From: a virus
Strand: one strand, 5' to 3'
Length of the DNA stretch: 35,629 nucleotides
IMG/VR virus record: IMGVR_UViG_3300030104_006802
Coordinates: 1-35,629 of that record
Positions 29,851-35,629 of the stretch are shown piece after piece; the first letter of the stretch is position 1; every line of letters starts with the position of its first letter. Below the pieces are notes generated by a model. That model worked only from the letters and a program-made list of their open reading frames with translations, was not told where the DNA came from and did no database searches. The position numbers and the translations under genes are program-made.

Positions 29851-30191
29851 TTATTATCCTCCGTTGACTTACGTTTTCTTTTCTTTCTGGGTGGGGGAGC
29901 ACTTTTAATCTTACCCCATGTCTTAGGATTCATAGTACCAGAAGTCCAAGATATTTTTTGAATAACATTCTTCTTAAATGCATCCCAATAAGAATCAAAA
30001 ATAGGGACTCTATACCCCATAACAATATCTTTCCATTGTTTCTCACCATCATCACATTCAATAAGATATGCAGTAGTTGGAAGAGATTTATCACCAGCTG
30101 CTTTATCATCACAACCAGTCATAATAACAACAACACTATTATCTTTCAGTATTGAAACTTGTTCTTCAGTTAAAGAAACCGTGGTTGTCAT
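29847..30191 (-). CDS. Hypothetical protein with basic C-terminus, 114 aa
   Basis: I chose the ATG at 30191 (MTTTVSLTEEQVSIL), which overlaps the upstream stop as ATGA, rather than 30206. The core holds VVVIMTGCDDKAAGD and WKDIVMGYRVPIFDSYWDAF. The C-terminus PPPRKKRKRKS is very basic and may contact nucleic acid. Function unknown. Confidence 0.65.
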   Translation of the reverse strand: MTTTVSLTEEQVSILKDNSVVVIMTGCDDKAAGDKSLPTTAYLIECDDGEKQWKDIVMGYRVPIFDSYWDAFKKNVIQKISWTSGTMNPKTWGKIKSAPPPRKKRKRKSTEDNK

Positions 30192-30649
30192 GAACGACCA
30201 CCCCAATGAATATCAGGATAAGCCTCAGCAATAATGTCTTGAGTCAACTTATACTTAGCTGATAATTTCTTATCCTTAGTCAAACAAATTAACTCAGCTT
30301 CCTCCATATGAAGTCTCTCAAGTAATTGAATAAACATACTCTCTCTTCTCAATGATGGAAGAGTATCATTACCACCTTTCACATAGTGATATAGATTTTT
30401 ATACTCTGAGGTTAACTGGTTATGATCCGTGCCCTTTGGCGCCTCATTGGGGTTGTAAGGTACTGTTCCATCAGGAAGCATACTTCTGACACTATCGTCA
30501 TAATTCCAGATCAATACTGCACGAATGGCAGGGGAATCATACTCTTTCAATAATTCAATTTTCTTTGCCTTAGACCTTGCCTTTGATACTGCATCAAGTA
30601 TTTCAGTTATCAAGGGATTGGGTGGCAACTTTTTAGTCTTAGTAACCAT
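30188..30649 (-). CDS. DUF6433-like cyanophage protein, 153 aa
   Basis: The blocks NPLITEILDAVSKARSKAKK, YDSPAIRAVLIWNYDDSV, VPYNPNEAPKGTDH and IIAEAYPDIHWGGRS match a protein conserved in T4-like cyanophages and annotated only as a domain of unknown function (DUF6433 as far as I recall). It is soluble. It lies among small genes on the minus strand between glutaredoxin and the riboswitch unit. Function unknown. Confidence 0.75.
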   Translation of the reverse strand: MVTKTKKLPPNPLITEILDAVSKARSKAKKIELLKEYDSPAIRAVLIWNYDDSVRSMLPDGTVPYNPNEAPKGTDHNQLTSEYKNLYHYVKGGNDTLPSLRRESMFIQLLERLHMEEAELICLTKDKKLSAKYKLTQDIIAEAYPDIHWGGRS

Positions 30650-30651
30650 GA

Positions 30652-30909
30652 TTAATCATCATCCTCCAAATAATAATCGTTTTCATCTAACATAACACGT
30701 AGAGCTGTTAGTTCTGTTTTAATCAAGTTCCCGTCTTGATCATACATCTCAGGATGAGATGAAATTTGTGCATTCTTTAGTGTAACATAGTCAGACCACT
30801 TATCGCAAGCGAACCAACCAATAAAAGCACCAAGAATCATACCGAGAAGAGTTCCACCTATACAAAAGAGAGCTGAGTAAACCAACGTTACTTGTACTGA
30901 TGTAAGCAT
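30652..30909 (-). CDS. Small membrane protein, 85 aa
   Basis: One strong transmembrane helix covers residues of about 8-34 (VYSALFCIGGTLLGMILGAF, then IGWFACD), followed by a cytoplasmic acidic tail with HPEMYDQDGN and ending YYLEDDD. This layout is common among small cyanophage proteins. AGGA precedes the ATG at 30909. Function unknown; it probably sits in the host inner membrane. Confidence 0.7.
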   Translation of the reverse strand: MLTSVQVTLVYSALFCIGGTLLGMILGAFIGWFACDKWSDYVTLKNAQISSHPEMYDQDGNLIKTELTALRVMLDENDYYLEDDD

Positions 30910-30930
30910 TAGTAGATATCCTATCTAAGT

Positions 30931-31335
30931 TTATTTAGTGAGTTTTTTACGATTCCTAGAACCCTTTCTTCTGCCAGGTTTTTTATCATTTTTATATTTA
31001 AAAACATCACTGACAATGGATTCAAGATACGTTTTTATCTTTCTCGCCATAGGTTTACCTAAGTAACCATATGACTCTCTGATTTGTTTATGTTCATTAT
31101 CACTACCACCTTCAATATACAAATTTAATTCATTAACAGTTAATTCTATACTATGAACTGTGCTACTATCAATAAACTCATCAATCATAGGCCCAGTCAA
31201 TCTATTTGATGTTAGATAACTATACATATCAAAAGTAAATGTTTGTCTTAAAAACACATCATCAATAACATGTTCCACCATATCATAAATGTTTGAATCT
31301 ATAGGAATTTTTTTCATTAGTCTGAATCGTTTCAT
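30931..31335 (-). CDS. Conserved-type hypothetical protein with basic GRRKGSRNRKK tail, 134 aa
   Basis: The body (IPIDSNIYDMVEHVIDDVFL, then RQTFTFDMYSYLTSNRL, GPMIDEFIDSS) is helical and acidic. The tail KKPGRRKGSRNRKK is strongly basic and may bind DNA or RNA. I chose the ATG at 31335, which overlaps the glutaredoxin stop (TAATG), rather than 31380 inside that gene. No function is known to me. Confidence 0.65.
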   Translation of the reverse strand: MKRFRLMKKIPIDSNIYDMVEHVIDDVFLRQTFTFDMYSYLTSNRLTGPMIDEFIDSSTVHSIELTVNELNLYIEGGSDNEHKQIRESYGYLGKPMARKIKTYLESIVSDVFKYKNDKKPGRRKGSRNRKKLTK

Positions 31336-31571
31336 TAGATAATACGTTCCTCCCTTAGATATTTTACAGAGTCCATACATCCACCAAGTTTTTTGCCATC
31401 CATTACGACTTGTGGAAAAGTTGATCCTTTACCAAACTCGGCATAGAACTCTTCTCTAGTAAAGTTATCATCTAATTTGTATTCTGTAAAGGCTAAATCT
31501 TTACCAAGGAGAATTTGTAGTATAGAAGAGCAATATGGACACCCTTCTTTTGTATAAACAGTAAAATTCAT
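31335..31571 (-). CDS. grx: Glutaredoxin, 78 aa
   Basis: The CPYC active site is at residues 11-14. TFPQV with the cis-proline and LGGCMDS for glutathione binding follow, and the length is typical. It reduces disulphides and could serve ribonucleotide reductase, as phage glutaredoxins do (nrdC in T4). It is the first gene of a small-gene operon and has a sigma70-like promoter at 31591-31619. Confidence 0.92.
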   Translation of the reverse strand: MNFTVYTKEGCPYCSSILQILLGKDLAFTEYKLDDNFTREEFYAEFGKGSTFPQVVMDGKKLGGCMDSVKYLREERII

Positions 31572-31590
31572 ATGAGTAGAAGTACTAAAA

Positions 31591-31619
31591 ATTATATAGA
31601 AATAAATTTATGTTGCGAA
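31591..31619 (-). promoter_or_regulatory. Sigma70-type promoter for the glutaredoxin operon (TTCGCA, 17, TATAAT)
   Basis: -10 TATAAT at 31591-31596 is perfect. -35 TTCGCA at 31614-31619 matches at four of six positions with a 17-base spacer. The leader is short and has no clear Shine-Dalgarno sequence. Confidence 0.5.
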
Positions 31620-31644
31620 TATTAATGGTATGTTATCAAACACG

Positions 31645-31652
31645 AATAAATA
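31645..31652 (+). promoter_or_regulatory. Possible late promoter AATAAATA (plus strand)
   Basis: AATAAATA is one base from the T4 late consensus and lies 30 bases before the leader peptide at 31682. A weaker sigma70-like -10 (TAGAAT, 31657-31662) is also present, so the class is uncertain. Confidence 0.4.
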
Positions 31653-31681
31653 ATGATAGAATAACTGACGGAGGCCCCAAG

Positions 31682-31717
31682 ATGAATCCAAAGTTTTTTA
31701 TTATGGGACTCATTTAA
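31682..31717 (+). CDS. 11-aa leader peptide MNPKFFIMGLI
   Basis: ATG at 31682 has a strong ribosome binding site GGAGG (31670-31674) at the ideal 7-base spacing, better than that of the gene behind it. It stops at 31715-31717, and the 60-aa gene starts 14 bases later. It may be a translated leader or a coupling peptide. The shortness makes it uncertain. Confidence 0.45.
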   Translation: MNPKFFIMGLI

Positions 31718-31731
31718 TATGGAGAATATCA

Positions 31732-31914
31732 ATGCATAACTTACTTTCACACAACCAATTAGCTGGTTGGAATCAAAACGTTAGACACCTTGAACAAACA
31801 CTAGACAACGCTAACGAACAAAGTCAAATAGTCAACGATTATTATACGTGTCTGATAGAATATGCAGAAGATAATCACCGAGATCAAATATGTAAAACTA
31901 TTCTAAAAGAATAG
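31732..31914 (+). CDS. Small plus-strand protein, 60 aa
   Basis: The protein (HNLLSHNQLAGWNQNVRHLE, then DYYTCLIEYAEDNHRDQICK) is helical and resembles a short protein found in other T4-like cyanophages. GGAGA lies upstream of the ATG. It is the only plus-strand gene in the right third of the window, has its own promoter and ends at a strong terminator. Function unknown. Confidence 0.75.
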   Translation: MHNLLSHNQLAGWNQNVRHLEQTLDNANEQSQIVNDYYTCLIEYAEDNHRDQICKTILKE

Positions 31915-31917
31915 TTA

Positions 31918-31953
31918 TAAAGAGTAGGAGTTTTACCTCCTACTCTTTTTTTT
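31918..31953 (+). terminator. Intrinsic terminator after the 60-aa plus-strand gene
   Basis: AGAGTAGGAG (31921-31930) pairs perfectly with CTCCTACTCT (31937-31946) over a 6-base loop, followed by a run of eight T. It also separates this gene from the convergent 79-aa gene. Confidence 0.9.
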
Positions 31954-32191
31954 AATAGAATTTTTGTCTATCATAAGATCTTTCAAGCTCCACTACAACA
32001 GAATCTACAATACGATTAAAAGATCTTGACATCTGGCGATATCCCGAACCAACATACAGTTGTCCAGCAAATACCGATGCAGTTGCAAGACCCCAAAAGA
32101 TATAATAAAACTTAGACTTAACTTGATTTCTTTGTTTCTGTCTCAATGTTCCCCATTCAGGTATTGGGGGTGTTTCATAACGATTGTTCAT
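31952..32191 (-). CDS. Small membrane protein, 79 aa
   Basis: A polar N-terminus (ETPPIPEWGTLRQKQRN) leads into one membrane helix near residues 28-48 (FYYIFWGLATASVFAGQLYV), then a charged C-terminus. No family recognised beyond likeness to other cyanophage small membrane proteins. It is last in the purC operon, two bases after its upstream neighbour. Confidence 0.68.
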   Translation of the reverse strand: MNNRYETPPIPEWGTLRQKQRNQVKSKFYYIFWGLATASVFAGQLYVGSGYRQMSRSFNRIVDSVVVELERSYDRQKFY

Positions 32192-32193
32192 AA

Positions 32194-32457
32194 TTAGTCA
32201 TCCAAATCTGGTAATTTTTTCTCAACCCAGTGTTCTGAGTTGTCTATCCCTGCTGCTTTAACATACCTCATAATATGTTCATCAATCTGATGATAGATTG
32301 GATGTAAATCCAAATCCATATTAATATCATGTGCTATCTGAGTAACTTGTGACTCAGTAAAACAATGATCAGGATGTAATAGATCACAACATGGTATTCT
32401 TTTTTCGATCAATTCATTTAAGTTGATACGAATTTCATAATCTCTGTATACTGGCAC
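32194..32457 (-). CDS. Hypothetical protein with GTG start, 87 aa
   Basis: The start is GTG at 32457, overlapping the upstream stop as TAGTG and preceded by GGAGGA. The protein has CCDLLHPDHCF with three cysteines and a histidine, then helical segments and WVEKKLPDLDD. Metal binding is possible. Function unknown. Confidence 0.65.
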   Translation of the reverse strand: MPVYRDYEIRINLNELIEKRIPCCDLLHPDHCFTESQVTQIAHDINMDLDLHPIYHQIDEHIMRYVKAAGIDNSEHWVEKKLPDLDD

Positions 32458-32651
32458 TATTCCTCCTCAAGTGTTCTATTACGTATGACTATCCTATCTC
32501 CTTCAATACAGAATTGTAGGATGTCATCATGATCCCAACATAACTCCTCATATAACATGTTGAGTTTAGCCATATCTTCGTACATATCAGAAGGCTCTTC
32601 ATCCCGAAAAACATGTTCTTCTGGTTCTAAATTTCCGTGCATGTCAGACAT
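32457..32651 (-). CDS. Acidic hypothetical protein, 64 aa
   Basis: A very acidic small protein (EPEEHVFRDEEPSDMYEDMAK...CWDHDDILQF) ending RNRTLEEE. The ATG at 32651 overlaps the purC end by eight bases. A second ATG three codons on is possible. Its GAGGAGGAA 3' end forms the ribosome binding site of the next gene. Function unknown. Confidence 0.62.
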   Translation of the reverse strand: MSDMHGNLEPEEHVFRDEEPSDMYEDMAKLNMLYEELCWDHDDILQFCIEGDRIVIRNRTLEEE

Positions 32652-33345
32652 ACCCTTGTAGTTCTTTTAGTATATATTGATATGCGGCCACTATATCACC
32701 TTTTTCTTTTCTAAACAAGTCCTTATCATAACTTTCTGACGTTCCATTCTTCCAGAGCCTCATTCCATCAGGTGATAGTTCATCAGCAAGAAGTAAATTT
32801 CGTTCAGAATCATAACCAAATTCTAATTTAAAATCAACAAGTGTAAAACCTATCTCACGAAATATCTTTGATAATATTCCATTAACTTCTCTAGCAGTAT
32901 ATTCTAGATCTTCTAGAACATCACCATAACCCATCAATTTAACTCTATCTTCTGTAAGTAAAGGATCATCTTTCTTATCATCCTTCAAATAATATTCAAC
33001 TAAAGGCCAGTTAATAACTTGCCCTTCTTCTAATGTTGTTTGTCTAACGATAGAACCAGCGGCAATATTTCTAACCACAACTTCTATTGGTATTATGTCC
33101 ACCTTCTTACAAGACATAATAGCAATAGGAATACTATTAAGATAATGAGTCTTAATTCCACGTTCCTCTAATATCTTAAAGAGTAATGCAGAAATTTCCA
33201 TACAGACTTTTCCTTTTCCTTCAGGAAAATCTATCCTTCTACCATTACCAGCAGTAACTTTATCCTCATATTGTATAAAGACTTTATCAGGTTCAGATGT
33301 TGTAAAGACAGTCTTTACTTTACCATGTAAAATTTCAGTTTTCAT
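32644..33345 (-). CDS. purC: SAICAR synthetase PurC, 233 aa
   Basis: The protein shows the PurC landmarks: GKVKTVF near the N-terminus, YEDKVTAGNG, VVRNIAAGSIVRQ, VDFKLEFGYD and LLADELSPDGMRLW. It ligates aspartate to CAIR in purine synthesis with ATP. Cyanophages carry several pur genes to feed genome replication. The ATG at 33345 follows GAGGA and overlaps the upstream stop; the longer frame to 33387 is not needed. The length is normal for bacterial PurC (about 235-240 aa). Confidence 0.93.
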   Translation of the reverse strand: MKTEILHGKVKTVFTTSEPDKVFIQYEDKVTAGNGRRIDFPEGKGKVCMEISALLFKILEERGIKTHYLNSIPIAIMSCKKVDIIPIEVVVRNIAAGSIVRQTTLEEGQVINWPLVEYYLKDDKKDDPLLTEDRVKLMGYGDVLEDLEYTAREVNGILSKIFREIGFTLVDFKLEFGYDSERNLLLADELSPDGMRLWKNGTSESYDKDLFRKEKGDIVAAYQYILKELQGYV

Positions 33346-33580
33346 TATCCTCAATAAGAAATTCTTGTTCTTTTTGGAAGTATTCACTCATGTTTGATGA
33401 ACAATCAGGTGGTTCAGGATCTTTATAACCATTCCTTCTCTTCCATTCATTATACATTGTTTGCATAATCCATGACTGAGAGAGACTATGTGGTCCTTCT
33501 CTCAACAACTTTTCTTGTTTACCTGTGTAATAAGGAAGAGATTCTTCTCTCCAATTACTGTCATCCCAGTTTGTAGTCAT
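33335..33580 (-). CDS. Hypothetical protein upstream of purC, 81 aa
   Basis: A polar protein (DDSNWREESLPYYTGKQEKL, then SQSWIMQTMYNEWKRRNGYK) with an acidic tail. It overlaps purC by 11 bases and its neighbour by TAATG. Its WIMQTMYNEWKRRNGYKD has a parallel in IYGQMYKHWKKQKGVNW of the next gene, so the two may be related. Function unknown. Confidence 0.65.
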   Translation of the reverse strand: MTTNWDDSNWREESLPYYTGKQEKLLREGPHSLSQSWIMQTMYNEWKRRNGYKDPEPPDCSSNMSEYFQKEQEFLIEDNEN

Positions 33581-33858
33581 TACCAGTTAACTCCTTTTTG
33601 TTTTTTCCAATGTTTATACATCTGTCCATATATCATACCTTCATAAGATCTAATAGGCCTTCCCGTGAGAAGTTCTATTTGTTGTTCAGATAATTTCTTT
33701 TTATTATTTTCAAGATACTCAGATTCCCATTTCTTAAGAGATGGTAAAAATACTTTCATCCTTTCCTCAAATGTCATTTTTTCCCACTCATCATGGTGAT
33801 GTACATTAACAGCATATCTTATATTTGGTTGTGGGTCATGCATATTATCGCCAGACAA
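33580..33858 (-). CDS. Hypothetical protein with TTG start, 92 aa
   Basis: The start is TTG at 33858: AGGAGG (33866-33871) lies seven bases upstream, while the first in-frame ATG (33843) would be 22 bases away. The protein contains a histidine cluster VHHHDEWEKM and ends MYKHWKKQKGVNW. It is the first gene of the purC operon. Function unknown. Confidence 0.65.
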   Translation of the reverse strand: MSGDNMHDPQPNIRYAVNVHHHDEWEKMTFEERMKVFLPSLKKWESEYLENNKKKLSEQQIELLTGRPIRSYEGMIYGQMYKHWKKQKGVNW

Positions 33859-33887
33859 GTTGTTCCCTCCTTTCTAATACAAACTAC

Positions 33888-33915
33888 CTTATAATAGATT
33901 AAATCTATTTGGCAA
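33888..33915 (-). promoter_or_regulatory. Possible sigma70-type promoter for the purC operon (TTGCCA, 16, TATAAG)
   Basis: -35 TTGCCA at 33910-33915, a 16-base spacer and -10 TATAAG at 33888-33893 on the minus strand, just upstream of the AGGAGG and TTG start of the 92-aa gene. Each box is one base off consensus. Confidence 0.45.
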
Positions 33916-33917
33916 CC

Positions 33918-34052
33918 TTATGGCCGTCTCCCAGAGTCTTTATCTCTTGGTGGACCATCCTTACTATAAACTCCTAGTTGTGCTAGAAGAACTTGTAACC
34001 ATATTAATGATAGAACTAATACTAATAGTTCAAATACTGGTGTTGGTATCAT
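33918..34052 (-). CDS. Small membrane protein, 44 aa
   Basis: The frame from ATG at 34052 to TAA at 33918 encodes MIPTPVFELLVLVLSLIWLQ and a membrane helix continuing to about residue 27, then a polar tail with PPRDKDSGRRP. It starts in an ATGA overlap with the 104-aa membrane protein, so translation is coupled and the two may work together. Function unknown. Confidence 0.6.
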   Translation of the reverse strand: MIPTPVFELLVLVLSLIWLQVLLAQLGVYSKDGPPRDKDSGRRP

Positions 34053-34363
34053 ATCCTTGGTATATATCCTTTTGCTTGATTGAGTAAAGGTATAACTTCT
34101 GTCTCCACTTTCTCTGCAATCTTATCTACTATACTTATATCTATATCAAGAAAGGGTGGAATGATACCGAGTAGTCTTAATGTACCATCCAAAAATAATG
34201 CAAGACATGTAAATCCAAGAATCATACTAATGATAGTAGCATCCCTATTATGTTTACGCATTGATGCTTCATCAATTGCTCTTGCTTCTGCTAAAGCAGC
34301 TTCTATCATTAAGTCAACTTCTTCTTTAGTATAACATATTTCTTTAATAGTTTCTTCTGTCAT
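34049..34363 (-). CDS. Membrane protein, 104 aa
   Basis: An N-terminal acidic helix (EEVDLMIEAALAEARAIDEA) is followed by hydrophobic residues of about 43-72 (ATIISMILGFTCLALFLDGT, LRLLGIIPPFL), enough for one or two membrane passes, then a soluble helix. It overlaps the 44-aa membrane protein by four bases. No known family comes to mind. Confidence 0.65.
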   Translation of the reverse strand: MTEETIKEICYTKEEVDLMIEAALAEARAIDEASMRKHNRDATIISMILGFTCLALFLDGTLRLLGIIPPFLDIDISIVDKIAEKVETEVIPLLNQAKGYIPRI

Positions 34364-34365
34364 AA

Positions 34366-34581
34366 TTAGTAATCAAATTCATCAAGAATATCAAGAGCAT
34401 TATTGAGTGCTTGTTGAGCTGCCCATCTTTCTTTAGGTGTCCACATAGGATACCAAGTATGATTATCAATCCCCTTCTTTATATTCAGAAGACGTGATTC
34501 CATGTCAGTTTTTTTAAGTCTTCCGTTCATGTAAGTTCTGTAAAGGTTATTTGGCCATGCACAACTAAGAGTTGAGTCCAT
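34366..34581 (-). CDS. Hypothetical protein, 71 aa
   Basis: A small soluble protein (NNLYRTYMNGRLKKTDMESR; WYPMWTPKERWAAQQALNNA; ends DILDEFDY). It overlaps the 69-aa gene by 17 bases and precedes the 104-aa membrane protein by two bases. Function unknown. Confidence 0.6.
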   Translation of the reverse strand: MDSTLSCAWPNNLYRTYMNGRLKKTDMESRLLNIKKGIDNHTWYPMWTPKERWAAQQALNNALDILDEFDY

Positions 34582-34774
34582 TTGATCTTAACGTATAAAC
34601 ATACTCTAACACCTGTTGACGCACATCCATTAACTCATTAAAACATTTCTGATTATGAGCACAAGCACGTAAAACGGTATCAGGCTTATGTATAGATTCG
34701 ATGTACAAATCATACGCCCTATTCATCTTTTCTGTTTTGGTTTCACCATCAGATACTGGATTTTGATCTTTCAT
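34565..34774 (-). CDS. Hypothetical protein, 69 aa
   Basis: A helical, soluble protein with CAHNQKCFNELMDVRQQVLE. The ATG at 34774 lies two bases after the 29-aa membrane peptide's stop. The overlap with the next gene suggests coupled translation. Function unknown. Confidence 0.6.
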   Translation of the reverse strand: MKDQNPVSDGETKTEKMNRAYDLYIESIHKPDTVLRACAHNQKCFNELMDVRQQVLEYVYTLRSNGLNS

Positions 34775-34776
34775 TT

Positions 34777-34866
34777 TTAACTGTGTGGATCATAACGATT
34801 TATAATAGAATATACGATTGCTAAAGAGATTAAAGCAATACAAATAATAGGTAAAATTAAATGCAT
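34777..34866 (-). CDS. 29-aa single-pass membrane peptide
   Basis: ATG at 34866 opens MHLILPIICIALISLAIVYS followed by IINRYDPHS and a stop. It is nearly all one membrane helix with a short polar tail. The ATG directly follows the T run of the terminator at 34867-34901, and the promoter at 34896-34924 would start transcription about 20 bases upstream. Such peptides are frequent in cyanophages. Function unknown. Confidence 0.55.
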   Translation of the reverse strand: MHLILPIICIALISLAIVYSIINRYDPHS

Positions 34867-34901
34867 AAAAAAATGAGAGCATTTTTAGTCCTCTCATTTT
34901 A
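34867..34901 (-). terminator. Terminator after the 171-aa gene, overlapped by a promoter
   Basis: AAAATGAGAG (34900-34891) pairs with CTCTCATTTT over an 11-base loop, followed by seven T on the minus strand. The -10 box of the next promoter overlaps its 5' arm. Confidence 0.8.
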
Positions 34902-34924
34902 ACAAGTATTCAGTTGTGTGTCAA
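34896..34924 (-). promoter_or_regulatory. Sigma70-type promoter (TTGACA, 17, TAAAAT) laid over a terminator
   Basis: Perfect -35 TTGACA at 34919-34924, overlapping the stop of the 171-aa gene, a 17-base spacer and -10 TAAAAT at 34896-34901. Transcripts should start inside the hairpin, after its 5' arm, and so escape termination. Confidence 0.75.
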
Positions 34925-35436
34925 GTTATCCAATCTGGTTGTCTGGATGGGTCACGAAGATAATTAGATGCAACCCAAGGTTTGCTGCTAATGTAATTTT
35001 TGTAAGCAGTAAAAGTGTCAATGCTTGTGTCATGTTTATACTCATCTGGCATCGCTCTGGTAAATGATCTTGGTGTGGTTGGTTTACGAAGAGGAATAAT
35101 ACTTGCTGCTTCTTCTATAGTTTGTTGACAACTATGTATTTTACCATACCTATGGGTATACTCATCACATAGAGATATACCATGAGTAACTAACCACCAT
35201 GTATTAATCAATGATTCATTTGCCCAGACAGTACAAGGATGATTACGAAATGCACCCTTGTCTGTCTTGTATGGTTCACCATTGGTGCGATGCAATTGAC
35301 CGTAACCATGACCCCACTTGTCAGAACAAACAATAGATAACATTTGACATGTTTCTAATGGCATCTTGACTACATGCTTATCAGGTAATACCTGTGCAGA
35401 CACATAGGGTGATGGATCAGTAACAAATATATTCAC
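34921..35436 (-). CDS. Conserved cyanophage protein of unknown role with GTG start, 171 aa
   Basis: It starts with GTG at 35436 (MNIFVTDPSPYVSAQVLPDK). The layout VLPDKHVVKMPLETCQML, then FRNHPCTVWANESL, then LCDEYTHRYGKIH resembles small proteins annotated as pyrimidine-dimer glycosylase-like (an N-terminal basic KxxxE..Q helix, then an NHP-xxxW motif). That link is tentative. Several histidines and cysteines could bind metal. The gene lies just downstream of psbA, separated by a terminator and its own promoter. There is no Shine-Dalgarno sequence between hairpin and GTG. Confidence 0.7.
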   Translation of the reverse strand: MNIFVTDPSPYVSAQVLPDKHVVKMPLETCQMLSIVCSDKWGHGYGQLHRTNGEPYKTDKGAFRNHPCTVWANESLINTWWLVTHGISLCDEYTHRYGKIHSCQQTIEEAASIIPLRKPTTPRSFTRAMPDEYKHDTSIDTFTAYKNYISSKPWVASNYLRDPSRQPDWIT

Positions 35437-35464
35437 AAAAAAAAGGAGGTCGTTAGACCTCCTT
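35437..35464 (-). terminator. psbA terminator
   Basis: AAGGAGGT (35464-35457) pairs with ACCTCCTT (35450-35443) over a 6-base loop, followed by a run of eight T on the minus strand. The T run ends at the GTG start of the 171-aa gene. Confidence 0.88.
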
Positions 35465-35493
35465 ATTATAACAGACTATTCTGTTTTTATCAA
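35465..35493 (-). promoter_or_regulatory. Sigma70-type promoter between psbA and its terminator (TTGATA, 17, TATAAT)
   Basis: -35 TTGATA at 35488-35493 overlaps the psbA stop codon. The spacer is 17 bases and -10 TATAAT (35465-35470) abuts the hairpin 5' arm. The start of transcription would fall inside that arm, so the new RNA lacks a complete hairpin. Confidence 0.75.
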
Positions 35494-35629
35494 CCAACTG
35501 ATGGAGCAACAAGTGCAACCTCTGATGAACCTGCAGATGCAAGGTCTAGAGGGAAGTTGTGTGCATTTCTTTCATGCATAACTTCCATACCAAGGTTTGC
35601 TCTGTTAAGAACATCACCCCAAGTAGGAA
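35490..35629 (-). CDS. psbA: Photosystem II D1 protein PsbA, C-terminal 45 residues (5' part outside window)
   Basis: The frame reads [30 protein letters not shown], then [15 protein letters not shown] and TGA. The D1 manganese-cluster ligands are present: H332 and E333 in MHER, H337 in NAHN, D342 and A344 in PLDLA (standard D1 numbering). The last 15 residues are the extension normally removed by the CtpA protease after A344. Phage psbA keeps photosynthesis running during infection. It has its own terminator at 35437-35464. Confidence 0.97.
   Translation of the reverse strand, partial: PTWGDVLNRANLGMEVMHERNAHNFPLDLASAGSSEVALVAPSVG

Noticed and set aside
30928-30945. CTAAATA-like late promoter before the 85-aa membrane gene
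   Set aside because: It consists of the last coding codons and stop of the upstream gene, and its position is not supported by other signals.
33346-33387. Fourteen extra residues at the PurC N-terminus
   Set aside because: PurC proteins begin close to the GKVK motif, and the ATG at 33345 follows GAGGA.

Overview
This window is part of the genome of a T4-like cyanophage, a myovirus of marine Prochlorococcus or Synechococcus. The identification rests on linked T4-type genes (gp4, gp5, gp26, gp48, gp53, gp32, gp59, gp33) together with cyanophage host-like genes: psbA (C-terminus only, at the right edge), phoH, thyX, purC, a glutaredoxin and a DUF1825 gene. The DNA is AT-rich by eye. T4-type late promoters (TATAAATA and close variants) and sigma70-type promoters (TTGACA with a 17-base spacer) are both present. 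The exact host cannot be read from the window.

Layout. (i) 1-10877, minus strand: a fibre cluster, with the first bases of one gene, two short genes and a 3222-residue tail fibre, each behind its own late promoter. (ii) 10901-11237: a tRNA-Gly(UCC) and a small gene behind a strong sigma70 promoter, set inside the late region. (iii) 11227-20517, minus: a tightly packed baseplate and tail operon (fibre-like protein, spike, gp5, hub, two glycine-zipper/coiled proteins in the tape-measure position, chaperone-like gp26 and a 60-aa partner, tail-tube-like protein). (iv) 20556-23984, plus: gp4, two virion-type genes, gp48 and gp53, diverging from (iii) through overlapping late promoters and ending at a double hairpin. 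(v) 24061-29217, minus: replication, recombination and nucleotide genes (gp32, DUF1825, gp59, gp33, PD-(D/E)XK nuclease, PhoH, ThyX). (vi) 29234-29563: an isolated unit of promoter, two tandem glutamine-riboswitch-like aptamers, a 44-aa DUF4278-like peptide and a terminator. (vii) 29575-35629, minus except one small plus-strand gene: small cyanophage genes, glutaredoxin, purC and psbA.

The two strongest observations are as follows. First, a textbook -1 frameshift cassette joins gp26 to the 60-aa frame below it: slippery T TTT TTC with a Shine-Dalgarno-like GGAGGG nine bases upstream. This matches the gpG/gpGT tail-assembly-chaperone arrangement of other long-tailed phages. Second, a tandem glutamine riboswitch controls a tiny peptide and would link phage expression to host nitrogen state. 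A third recurring pattern is a sigma70 promoter laid over an intrinsic terminator hairpin, so that upstream transcription stops while a new transcript starts at or near the next start codon (29217, 34866, 35436). Several genes of 29-58 codons were found by hand between the larger genes.

Together the genes would build the tail and baseplate late in infection, copy phage DNA, supply nucleotides and keep photosystem II running. All functions are inferred from sequence reading and memory of the families; no searches were run.
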